A stretch of 12,440 nucleotides of DNA from Deltaproteobacteria bacterium (GCA_015233285.1 JADFYA010000067.1:1-12440); one strand, 5' to 3'. Counted from the first letter of the stretch, positions 1 to 5,101 are shown. A program made the numbers and translations. Notes: a model not told the origin generated them from the sequence alone.

Positions 1-89
1 ACCCGCAAATATCATAGTAAATCCGTCAATCAGCGTAATCAAGGTTCAGACAATGACGCGGATTCCAGGTTTTCTTTTTGCGTGGCCCA

Positions 90-109
90 GGGCGACGCAT
101 GCGTCGCCC
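90..109. repeat. perfect 20-bp palindrome
   Basis: GGGCGACGCATGCGTCGCCC is its own reverse complement over all 20 bases (10-bp arms, no spacer). It is flanked by GGCCCA on the left and CTACGG on the right. It lies in a non-coding stretch next to the composite repeat at 131-242. There is no T-run, so it is not an intrinsic terminator. It resembles the dispersed palindromic intergenic repeats common in environmental genomes; that is inference, since no second full copy is in this window. Confidence 0.7.
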
Positions 110-130
110 CTACGGCACACGTTGACCCAA

Positions 131-242
131 TACCCAGGGCGTTGCCCCGGTCTAACCTGGATAGCCCCGTTGGGTCTTAATCGGCCGGGTCTATTTTATA
201 GAAATTCGCCGGATGCCCCGTCAACCCGCAACCCGCAACCCG
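131..242 (-). repeat. composite intergenic repeat, copy 1
   Basis: Read on the minus strand it holds, in order: three exact heptamers (CGGGTTG, 222-242), the sequence TTGACG, an AT-rich core (188-208, CGAATTTCTATAAAATAGAC plus C), and a GC-rich block (149-180) starting TTAAGACCCAACGGGGC and containing GGTTAG. The same modules in the same order occur on the plus strand at 10168-10262. A hairpin CCAGGGC-GTT-GCCCCGG (one mismatch, 134-150) lies at the distal end, inside a longer pair GACCCAA (124-130) and TTGGGTC (170-176). The heptamers start a few bases after the stop codon of the broken Hpt gene at 245. No coding potential is evident in 1-244, so this repeat and the palindrome at 90-109 are the content of that stretch. 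Confidence 0.75.
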
Positions 243-244
243 TC

Positions 245-744
245 TCATTCGTCTAAATTTAGGTTAAGGGCGGCGGCAATGACCTTTACCGTGGCTAATG
301 CTCCGGGATAATCGAAATTGTCCACCTGCCTGACCAGTGTATCAGTGGGTTCGGCTACCCTGCCTTGGAGTCCGGCGTGCAGCGCCGCCATAAACTCAGT
401 CGGCACAAGCAGGTGTTCTTTTAACATGGATACCAGCTTGTTAAGGTCTATTTGGACGCGGTCGAAATCGAAAATCATCTCATCGGTGCTTTCCTTCTCC
501 GGTTGCTGATTGATCGGCTCAAGCGCCTTGATAACCTCGATCAAAGCCCCTTCAAAGTCCGCCCGCCGAGTTATCCTGCCCTCTTTGGCCTCCGCCTCAA
601 ACTGTCCGGCCGCCTGATACAGCGCCTCCGCCCCCAGGTTTCCGGCCGCCCCTTTAACCCGATGGGCCAGTCCGGCCAGCTCGGGATAATTTTTTGTGTC
701 AATCAGGTGGTTTAATCTGTAGACGGCGTTTTCAGCCTCTTTGC
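245..744 (-). pseudogene. Hpt-domain remnant of a hybrid sensor kinase
   Basis: The open frame runs on the minus strand from an in-frame stop at 767-769 down to a TGA at 245. Its translation contains the histidine phosphotransfer motif LAHRVKGAAGNLGA, with the phospho-accepting His codon at 662-664. The helix pattern before it (AVYRLNHLIDTKNYPEL) and after it (ALYQAAGQFEAEAKEGR) fits an Hpt four-helix bundle. In the family, Hpt modules like this end multi-domain hybrid histidine kinases and relay phosphate between receiver domains. Here no kinase or receiver domain precedes it: upstream sequence becomes a PIN toxin gene in another frame, with the join near 722-745. The only start codon I see in this frame is a TTG at 544, after the His motif, so a functional product is unlikely. 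The acidic last 60 residues (through LNLNLDE) are not recognised. The call is a decayed 3' end of a larger gene. Confidence 0.7.
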
Positions 745-927
745 AATATGAGGATGAGCCCTGGCTTTAGCCATACCATAACGGTGCTCGTATATCGTCA
801 AAATTGAAACAAAAATTCTGTCTTGGTCAGAAATAGATTTAAGTTTATCTGTTACTGCCAAACAAAAAGGAGAATTAGAGTCATCAAGATATGAAATGAT
901 ATTGGTGTCGAGAAGATATTTTATCAT
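712..927 (-). pseudogene. truncated VapC-like PIN-domain toxin
   Basis: The 71-residue product starts MIKYLLDTNIISYL, the first PIN motif with the catalytic Asp (D7). It continues to SILTIYEHRYG with the second conserved acidic residue in the helix typical of VapC (E47). Intact VapC ribonucleases are about 130 residues and carry two more acidic residues in the C-terminal half. Here the frame runs into Hpt-kinase sequence after about residue 65 and stops, so half of the Mg2+ site is missing. The start overlaps the stop of the upstream antitoxin as ATGA (924-927), the usual translational coupling of toxin-antitoxin pairs. VapC toxins cleave RNA, often initiator tRNA; this copy is probably inactive. 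The gene is AT-rich against GC-rich neighbours. Confidence 0.75.
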
Positions 928-1193
928 TTTCTTTCAAAAGAGAAGTTGTCTCGGAATTCTCTAAAAAGTTTGTTCACTTCTTCTGATATACCCTTAAGAT
1001 TATCTTCTGCCCGAAACCGTTCAGCTACTTTTGCCCATTTCCCTTTTGTCTCTACGAGCTCGCCTGGTTCTTCAGTCTTTTGCTCCGGTTCCACCTGAAT
1101 GGCGTCTATAATTACTCGAATTGACGCATCTGGGTGAATGTGCAGACTTTTCACCCTATTTGGAAAATCTTTAACGGTTGTTTGGATTTCCAT
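924..1193 (-). CDS. antitoxin of the truncated PIN toxin
   Basis: This 89-residue protein begins MEIQTTVKDFPNRVKSLHIHP and ends with a helix of the type KWAKVAERFRAEDNLKGISE followed by REFRDNFSF. That C-terminal pattern (KW..VAE...EFR.NF) is typical of small antitoxins found beside VapC PIN toxins in cyanobacteria and deltaproteobacteria. The C-terminal segment normally wraps the toxin. No clear DNA-binding fold is recognised in the N-terminal half. Its stop codon overlaps the toxin start as ATGA. The ATG at 1193 is preceded by an AAGGA ribosome-binding site. An extended -10 promoter lies about 55 bp upstream (1251-1259). The antitoxin looks intact although its toxin is broken, so it may be a relic or may act as a solo antitoxin. 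Confidence 0.65.
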   Translation of the reverse strand: MEIQTTVKDFPNRVKSLHIHPDASIRVIIDAIQVEPEQKTEEPGELVETKGKWAKVAERFRAEDNLKGISEEVNKLFREFRDNFSFERK

Positions 1194-1250
1194 GCATCGT
1201 TTCCTTTGTTGATATGGTAGTCACGTTGAAGATGATCAGAATCCAAAATC

Positions 1251-1259
1251 ATTATAGCA
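1251..1259 (-). promoter_or_regulatory. extended -10 promoter for the minus-strand antitoxin
   Basis: On the minus strand the sequence TGCTATAAT is a consensus -10 (TATAAT, 1251-1256) with the TGn extension. The -35 position holds only a weak match (TTCCTC), as is common for extended -10 promoters. Transcription would start near 1244, leaving a leader of about 50 nt. The palindromic half-site array begins about 26 bp upstream. Confidence 0.55.
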
Positions 1260-1281
1260 AGATTGGAGGGGCAGAGGAAGC

Positions 1282-1315
1282 TTTTTGTTCAGAACAAAAA
1301 CCAATTGTTTTTGTT
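1282..1315. promoter_or_regulatory. operator array of alternating half-sites between divergent TA modules
   Basis: TTTTTGTTC (1282-1290) and GAACAAAAA (1292-1300) form a perfect 19-bp palindrome around one central base. AACAAAAAC (1293-1301) then pairs with GTTTTTGTT (1307-1315) across a 5-bp spacer. So three half-sites alternate in orientation. The third overlaps the -35 hexamer of the plus-strand promoter, and the first lies just upstream of the minus-strand promoter. Such arrays are the classic binding sites of antitoxin or toxin-antitoxin complexes that repress their own operon. Which module's antitoxin binds here is not visible from the sequence. Confidence 0.6.
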
Positions 1316-1333
1316 TGAATAATCTGCTAATAT
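1305..1333 (+). promoter_or_regulatory. sigma-70 promoter of the RelE-type TA operon
   Basis: The -35 is TTGTTT (1305-1310) and the -10 is TAATAT (1328-1333), separated by exactly 17 bp. The expected start of transcription is near 1340, about 27 nt before the antitoxin ATG. The -35 overlaps the last half-site of the operator array, so a bound repressor would block RNA polymerase. Confidence 0.65.
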
Positions 1334-1366
1334 GTACGCTGAGATATCATGTAACACGGAGTTATT

Positions 1367-1594
1367 ATGGGAACCATAACTTTCAAATACGCAGATGATC
1401 AGGTGATGGTGGCAGTAAAAGAGTTTCTTTTAACTTTACCGCCTCATTCCATCGAAATTATCCTTGAATCCTCACAAGAGTGGGATCATATTCCGTATGT
1501 TTCCGCAGAAGAACAAGCAGAGATTGAGGAAATTCTAAAAGATCCGGAATGCCATGTTATAGACCCAAACGCCACTGTAAGATTTAAACTATGA
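1367..1594 (+). CDS. antitoxin paired with RelE/ParE-type toxin
   Basis: This small acidic protein of 75 residues starts MGTITFKYADDQVMVAVKEF and has a C-terminal part rich in Glu (SAEEQAEIEEIL), followed by DPNATVRFKL. I do not recognise a named family. Its position just ahead of a RelE-like toxin, its size and its charge make it the antitoxin. The ATG has a GGAG ribosome-binding site at 1358-1361. Its stop overlaps the toxin start as ATGA (1591-1594), so the two are translationally coupled. It has no obvious ribbon-helix-helix or HTH motif, so DNA binding at the operator array is inferred, not seen. The gene is AT-rich compared with the genes to its right. Confidence 0.65.
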   Translation: MGTITFKYADDQVMVAVKEFLLTLPPHSIEIILESSQEWDHIPYVSAEEQAEIEEILKDPECHVIDPNATVRFKL

Positions 1595-1881
1595 ATAGCA
1601 ATGAGCTGGAAATTCAGTACTCAAAGAGAGCAACGAGATTTCTTGATAACAATGCTGAAATAATAACGAAAGAACGAGCTGATCTTCTGGTGTTTTCTGC
1701 GGTGAAGAAGCTGCTCAAAATAGAAAATAATAATATCGACCTGCTTCAACTGCATGGTCAACCCAAAGGGACATTTAGAGTTAAGACGGGGAGAATACGG
1801 ATTATCTTTACTCTCGAGAAGGAAATAATTTATATAGCTTTTGTGGATGATGTCGCTTTTAGAAAAGACGTTTATCGATAG
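1591..1881 (+). CDS. RelE/ParE superfamily toxin
   Basis: The 96-residue product shows the RelE/ParE fold pattern. An N-terminal strand and helices (IQYSKRATRFL, KERADLLVFSAVKKL) are followed by the core QLHGQPKGTFRVKTGRIRII, where 'G.FRVKTGRIRIIF' is the usual central beta hairpin with basic residues. It ends with IIYIAFVDDVAFRKDVYR, the typical C-terminal strand and tail. RelE toxins cut mRNA on the ribosome, while ParE members poison gyrase. The length is normal and no truncation is seen. The basic residues in the hairpin (R, K, R) favour the RelE side, but the exact activity cannot be decided. It is co-transcribed and coupled with the upstream antitoxin. Confidence 0.8.
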   Translation: MNSNELEIQYSKRATRFLDNNAEIITKERADLLVFSAVKKLLKIENNNIDLLQLHGQPKGTFRVKTGRIRIIFTLEKEIIYIAFVDDVAFRKDVYR

Positions 1882-1899
1882 GTCTCTTGCTCGGATTCA

Positions 1900-1914
1900 C
1901 GCCCACCCCCCTCC
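1900..1914 (+). other. C-rich 3' motif (variant)
   Basis: CGCCCACCCCCCTCC starts 18 nt after the stop of the RelE-type toxin, on the coding strand. It is close to CGCCCTACCCCTCC found on the coding strand after three minus-strand genes (2995-3012, 4187-4204, 5907-5917). The role is unknown; a rho-loading site is one possibility because the stretch is C-rich and G-poor. Confidence 0.35.
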
Positions 1915-1970
1915 GGCACGTTTTTCACATCCAGAACATCTTCCCAGGAACACCACCAGAGGAGACGACC

Positions 1971-2750
1971 ATGTTTGAACAACTAACCGCCCCGGACCAC
2001 GTCATCGCCGTGCATCTCAGCGGAAGTCTCACCGGAGAAGACATCAAACAGTACAAAAGCATTCTCGACGACAAGCTGGGGAAATATGAGCGCATCAACG
2101 GCTGTGTTGACTTCACCGGTCTTTCGGACACCAATGCCGAGGCCCTGGTCGAGGGGATGAAGGCCGATCTTAAATTTATCACCCATATCCGTCAGTTCAC
2201 CCGTTGCGCCATCGTCTCGGACAAGGAATGGCCGCGCGCCATGATCAGTCTCGTGGGCCCGTGGTTCCCGACCTTCAAGATGAAGGTCTTCACGCCCGAT
2301 CAAATCGATGAAGCCATAAAATGGGCCGGCGAGCTGCCCCAGATTCAGGAGGCGAAAAGCCCGGCCATGCGGATCATGCCCACGTCCAAGGACAATGTCC
2401 TGGCTTTTGAGATCAACGGAGTGATTTCATCGGAAGAAATTCCTGCCTTTATCAATGAATTAAATACGTTGATCAACCGTCATGGGAAGGTCCGGTTGCT
2501 GAACCGGATAAAGCGTTTTGGCGGTTTCGATCCGGCCATCCTGATGCAGAAAGGGCTGGTGGCCATGAAACTGGCGGCCATGCAAAAGGTGGAGCGCTAC
2601 GCCATCGTCAATGCCCCAGGCTGGATGGGCACAATCATCAAAACCATGAATCCCATCTTCCCCGGCATCGACATCCGGACGTTCCCGGCCGACCAGGAGG
2701 CCGATGCCTGGGCCTGGCTTGGGGCTGAGCCGGCCGAAATTCAAACGTGA
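1971..2750 (+). CDS. tandem SpoIIAA-like (STAS-related) protein
   Basis: The ATG at 1971 is chosen because GGAG sits at the right distance upstream; the frame is open earlier (to 1887), but that part is intergenic in character. The 259-residue product contains two copies of a SpoIIAA-like domain, at about residues 1-115 and 128-259. Unit 1 carries HVIAVHLSGSLTGEDIKQYK and CAIVSDKEWPRAMISLVGPW. Unit 2 carries NVLAFEINGVISSEEIPAFI and YAIVNAPGWMGTIIKTMNPI. Each ends with a Phe-Pro or Phe-Thr-Pro-rich strand before a helix with Trp. Single-domain members are about 120 residues and resemble anti-sigma-factor antagonists, but most have no known partner. No kinase or sigma gene is nearby. The protein is soluble and cytoplasmic, with no signal peptide or membrane segment. 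The gene is GC-rich, unlike the TA genes to its left. Confidence 0.75.
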   Translation: MFEQLTAPDHVIAVHLSGSLTGEDIKQYKSILDDKLGKYERINGCVDFTGLSDTNAEALVEGMKADLKFITHIRQFTRCAIVSDKEWPRAMISLVGPWFPTFKMKVFTPDQIDEAIKWAGELPQIQEAKSPAMRIMPTSKDNVLAFEINGVISSEEIPAFINELNTLINRHGKVRLLNRIKRFGGFDPAILMQKGLVAMKLAAMQKVERYAIVNAPGWMGTIIKTMNPIFPGIDIRTFPADQEADAWAWLGAEPAEIQT

Positions 2751-2994
2751 TGTCATCACCAAAAAGCAAAATGTTCGTTTATAGTCCAGGCGGCCATCAC
2801 CGCGGCCGATGATGGTCACGCTCAGCCGGTCGGCCAGATGGATGGGCAGCAGGTCTGGCAGCAGGTTGGCCAGATAGATAGTCGGATGGCTCGATGGTTG
2901 GGTGTGCAGCAGGTTGTGTAGTCGGTCGGTCGGGTGGTCTGGCAGCCGGATGGCATGTGGCAGGCAAGCAGGTCGGGCAACAGGCGAAGATCAC
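2751..2994. repeat. low-complexity intergenic region
   Basis: No gene is visible between the SpoIIAA-like gene and the PIN toxin. A hairpin (GGCCATCA 2792-2799, TGATGGTC 2810-2817, one G-T pair) follows the stop at 2750 but has no T-run. From about 2820 to 2990 the plus strand is a scrambled repetition of short words such as CAGCAGGT, GTCGGTCGG, CCAGATGG and CGGATGGC, strongly biased to G and T and poor in C. A frame on the minus strand through it is only a Pro/Ala/Thr/His repeat and is not a credible gene. Confidence 0.6.
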
Positions 2995-3012
2995 GGGTGG
3001 AGGGGTAGGGCG
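2995..3012 (-). repeat. 18-bp repeat downstream of the PIN toxin gene
   Basis: GGGTGGAGGGGTAGGGCG occurs exactly twice in the window, here and at 4187-4204. On the coding strand of the neighbouring minus-strand gene it reads CGCCCTACCCCTCCACCC and starts 22 nt after that gene's stop codon. A shorter version lies at 5907-5917 after the TetR gene. Confidence 0.7.
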
Positions 3013-3034
3013 AGCGATGAAAGGTGTGGGGGGA

Positions 3035-3496
3035 TTAGGCTTCGCCTGCCTGTCTTAAAATTCTCCAATAGGTTTTTTCATCAATATATTCCCCAGTTGC
3101 TCTCATAATATCAAAAATCGGTTTAATAGAGTCGATGAAATCAAGCGATTTTATGGCCAATAATATATCTTCAGATTGTAAAACTCTAAGTTTATACTGA
3201 TTCGCCCTGTTGATGGCTCTTTTGTCATCAGTAAGAATTGATTTAATGTTCAAGTCGATAGCCAGGCTGATGGCCTCTCTTTCACCGATACCTATTTTCC
3301 CCAAATCGAGTAACCTGGTTACTGCTCGTATTTCAAACGGAGGCCTGGAAATAGATTCCCTGATAGGTTTATCATGACATTCATATTGGACGGCCACAGG
3401 AAGATAAATGATATCAAAGAGAACTCTTAGGTACTGGAAAGCGTTGCCTTTGTAAAGCCTTATTAACGTTGAAGTATCTGCAACCGTTGTTTCCAT
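3035..3496 (-). CDS. DUF3368 PIN-domain toxin
   Basis: The product is a complete 153-residue PIN protein of the DUF3368 type. Motif 1 is VADTSTLIRLYK with the catalytic Asp at D7. A second acidic residue lies in AVQYEC (E39). The third motif is GIGEREAISLAIDL (E72, E74), and the fourth is ILTDDKRA (D90, D91). The C-terminal SIKPIFDIMRATGEYIDEKT followed by ILRQAGE is the DUF3368 signature tail. All acidic positions expected for a Mg2+-dependent ribonuclease are present. Its target RNA is unknown. It lies 3 nt after the stop of the UPF0175-type antitoxin (TAA-GAT-ATG), so the two form one operon with antitoxin first. The gene is AT-rich against its surroundings, suggesting acquisition. Confidence 0.85.
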   Translation of the reverse strand: METTVADTSTLIRLYKGNAFQYLRVLFDIIYLPVAVQYECHDKPIRESISRPPFEIRAVTRLLDLGKIGIGEREAISLAIDLNIKSILTDDKRAINRANQYKLRVLQSEDILLAIKSLDFIDSIKPIFDIMRATGEYIDEKTYWRILRQAGEA

Positions 3497-3499
3497 ATC

Positions 3500-4051
3500 T
3501 TATTTATTTAGCTTTATTCTTAAGCGTTCTATGAAGTCCTGTCGATTTTGGTCTGTAGCTGTTTTTAATTCCGGTGGCAGTTCCCGCATAGTGGTGATAC
3601 CCTGATCGTGAAACCATTGTCGCGCCTCAATATATCGTACTCCTAACAATTCAGCGACTTCACCCATGCTGAGTTTACCCTCAATCCAGGCATGAATTAT
3701 CAATCGGGCTTTCATGGTCTGATCGGGTTCTTTTTCAATTTCATCTCGCGGGTCGTCATTTTCCCAAGCAGCCTTAAAAAGTGGATCTTTCATCTTCTCG
3801 TGAAAGCACGCGGCGGCTTCAAGTAGAAGTTCCTCATTCTCTTTGTACCCAACCGGAATACCCTTGCCTCTCAGCCAATTTTGGGTTTCCCTGTAATTTA
3901 ATCCTAAAATTTCAGCTACTTTTCCTGTGCTGAAATCACCGCTAAGGTACCCGCGAAGAACCAGCCCTTCTTTAATTGCCTGTTCTTTCTCTTCAGAATT
4001 TATGCCTTGAGTTAAATATTCAATGGTAACATGCTGGATTGCAGGTTCCAT
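3500..4051 (-). CDS. double UPF0175-type antitoxin
   Basis: UPF0175 antitoxins are usually 80-90 residues with one helix-turn-helix; this protein is 183 residues with two. Unit 1 (about residues 30-68) has LRGYLSGDFSTGKVAEILGL, then YRETQNWLRGKGIPVGY. Unit 2 (about 114-155) has IIHAWIEGKLSMGEVAELLG, then YIEARQWFHDQGITT. The two align residue by residue with a spacing of 87 (G43 and G130). The linker is acidic (AAWENDDPRDEIEKEPDQT), and the last 30 residues (TATDQNRQDFIERLRIKLNK) probably bind the PIN toxin. In the family these proteins pair with DUF3368 toxins and repress their own promoter. Internal duplication would give one chain two DNA-reading heads. The ATG at 4051 has GGGAG upstream. 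The promoter is at 4105-4133. Confidence 0.8.
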   Translation of the reverse strand: MEPAIQHVTIEYLTQGINSEEKEQAIKEGLVLRGYLSGDFSTGKVAEILGLNYRETQNWLRGKGIPVGYKENEELLLEAAACFHEKMKDPLFKAAWENDDPRDEIEKEPDQTMKARLIIHAWIEGKLSMGEVAELLGVRYIEARQWFHDQGITTMRELPPELKTATDQNRQDFIERLRIKLNK

Positions 4052-4103
4052 AGGACGCTCCCGGGTTGGAGTAGCCGGAGGTATACAGGTTAAAAGGCGT
4101 CCT
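4052..4103 (-). promoter_or_regulatory. leader with inverted repeat around the antitoxin start
   Basis: AGGACGC (4052-4058) and GCGTCCT (4097-4103) are perfect 7-bp complements. In the transcript one arm would lie directly between the GGGAG ribosome-binding site and the ATG, and the other near the 5' end. Pairing could hold back antitoxin translation, or the arms could be a spaced operator. The loop of 38 nt makes a simple hairpin only moderately convincing. Confidence 0.35.
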
Positions 4104-4104
4104 T

Positions 4105-4133
4105 ATAATATCACCATCAACATGGAAACGCAA
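4105..4133 (-). promoter_or_regulatory. promoter of the UPF0175-DUF3368 operon
   Basis: On the minus strand the -35 is TTGCGT (4128-4133) and the -10 is TATTAT (4105-4110), with a 17-bp spacer. Transcription would begin near 4098, leaving a leader of about 45 nt. Confidence 0.5.
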
Positions 4134-4186
4134 ACCAAATTGTCGGTTGAGCCGTGCCCTCTATCACCATAAGAAAACTCCTGATG

Positions 4187-4204
4187 GGGTGGAGGGGTAG
4201 GGCG
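4187..4204 (-). repeat. 18-bp repeat downstream of the AbiJ-like gene
   Basis: This is an exact second copy of GGGTGGAGGGGTAGGGCG (first copy at 2995-3012). On the coding strand it begins 18 nt after the stop codon of the AbiJ-like gene. It is the main content, with the antitoxin promoter region, of the gap 4052-4222. Confidence 0.7.
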
Positions 4205-4222
4205 GTTCGCTGGGCCGAAGGG

Positions 4223-5101
4223 TCAGCTCTGTTTGATTTTGAGACCGCATTCAGCCGCCTTGGTCATTAGGTAATTCGCAAACCCGGCGCAGACGACAAG
4301 CATGAATTTGGCATCGGAATATGAAGGGGACTCGGCTTCCGCCGTGAGCGCGTGTCGAATTCCATCCGCATCAGAGGTATAACCATATAGTTTAAAAAGA
4401 GCTTTTTCAAGCGCTGGGTGCAGGGGCATCTTGGACTTCAATTCTTTGAGACCGTCTCCCAGAGAGGCCTCGCTTTTGCCGGAGAGTATCTTGCATATTG
4501 CTTCAACTGCGGAAATAGACTCCTTAATCGAATTCCGATAGTCCGGTTGCCGTCTATCTGAGAGGAGTTCCAGAGCCCTTTGGAAATGAGCGGAAGAAGG
4601 TGAAACACTTCCTTTGATTGCACTTTCAATTGCCTCGATCTCGTTCTGGTCTGTGATCTCGACAATTTCGTTTTCTACGACACGGTAGGCGGCGTTTTCT
4701 GATTCAAGAGCCTCATTTATAGCTTGCCGAAGGTAACGCGACCAATCATCGCCTGAGTTTTTCAGTACGAACTCTACAAAGTCATAAACCTTCCACCATT
4801 GCTCCTCCAAGAAGTACTCGCGAAGTATTTGGTAGGCCGACTTCGGATGCCCCGATTTAAAATCAGGGATCGTGTCGATGGGTTCCTTGAAGTAATAAAG
4901 CCAAATTAGTTGGACGAGATGTTCGACCCGCCGCCCCCCCTCAGGTTGGTGGAGCAATATTTTGTCCATCGGTGCCCACCTATTCCATATAAAGATCGTT
5001 AGTTCATTCCATAAGCGATTCCGAAGCTCGTCGTCGATGGCTTCTCTCTGAATTGCCTTGTGCAGGGGCCTGATTCCTTTGCGCTGCGAAAATAATGCCA
5101 T
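4223..5101 (-). CDS. AbiJ-like abortive infection protein (AbiJ_NTD4 + HEPN-like)
   Basis: The product has 292 residues. The N-terminal part, FSQRKGIRPLHKAIQREAID followed by LRNRLWNEL, matches the start of AbiJ N-terminal domain 4, which spans about residues 1-150. The C-terminal half (about 150-290) looks like an all-helical HEPN-type domain: ISAVEAICKIL, then SLGDGLKELK, then LYGYTSDADGIRHAL with R249-H250, and DAKFMLVVCAGFANYL. In Lactococcus, AbiJ is a single-gene abortive infection system; HEPN domains are often RNases that halt growth on phage attack. A classical R-X4-6-H motif is not obvious here, so the catalytic residues are uncertain. There is no membrane segment. The gene stands alone, with weak GGACAGG before the ATG at 5101. 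It sits next to a toxin-antitoxin pair, which fits a defence cluster. Confidence 0.7.
   Translation of the reverse strand: MALFSQRKGIRPLHKAIQREAIDDELRNRLWNELTIFIWNRWAPMDKILLHQPEGGRRVEHLVQLIWLYYFKEPIDTIPDFKSGHPKSAYQILREYFLEEQWWKVYDFVEFVLKNSGDDWSRYLRQAINEALESENAAYRVVENEIVEITDQNEIEAIESAIKGSVSPSSAHFQRALELLSDRRQPDYRNSIKESISAVEAICKILSGKSEASLGDGLKELKSKMPLHPALEKALFKLYGYTSDADGIRHALTAEAESPSYSDAKFMLVVCAGFANYLMTKAAECGLKIKQS

Noticed and set aside
53..256. 67-residue frame at the left end
   Set aside because: It reads through the palindrome, the composite repeat and the heptamers, so it is repeat DNA, not a gene.
1983..2819. long minus-strand frames opposite the SpoIIAA-like gene (106 and 119 residues)
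   Set aside because: They mirror a well-supported gene on the plus strand, and their sequences show no family features.
2797..2994. 65-residue Pro/Ala/Thr/His-rich frame
   Set aside because: It is the translation of low-complexity repeat DNA; no start signal or family resemblance.
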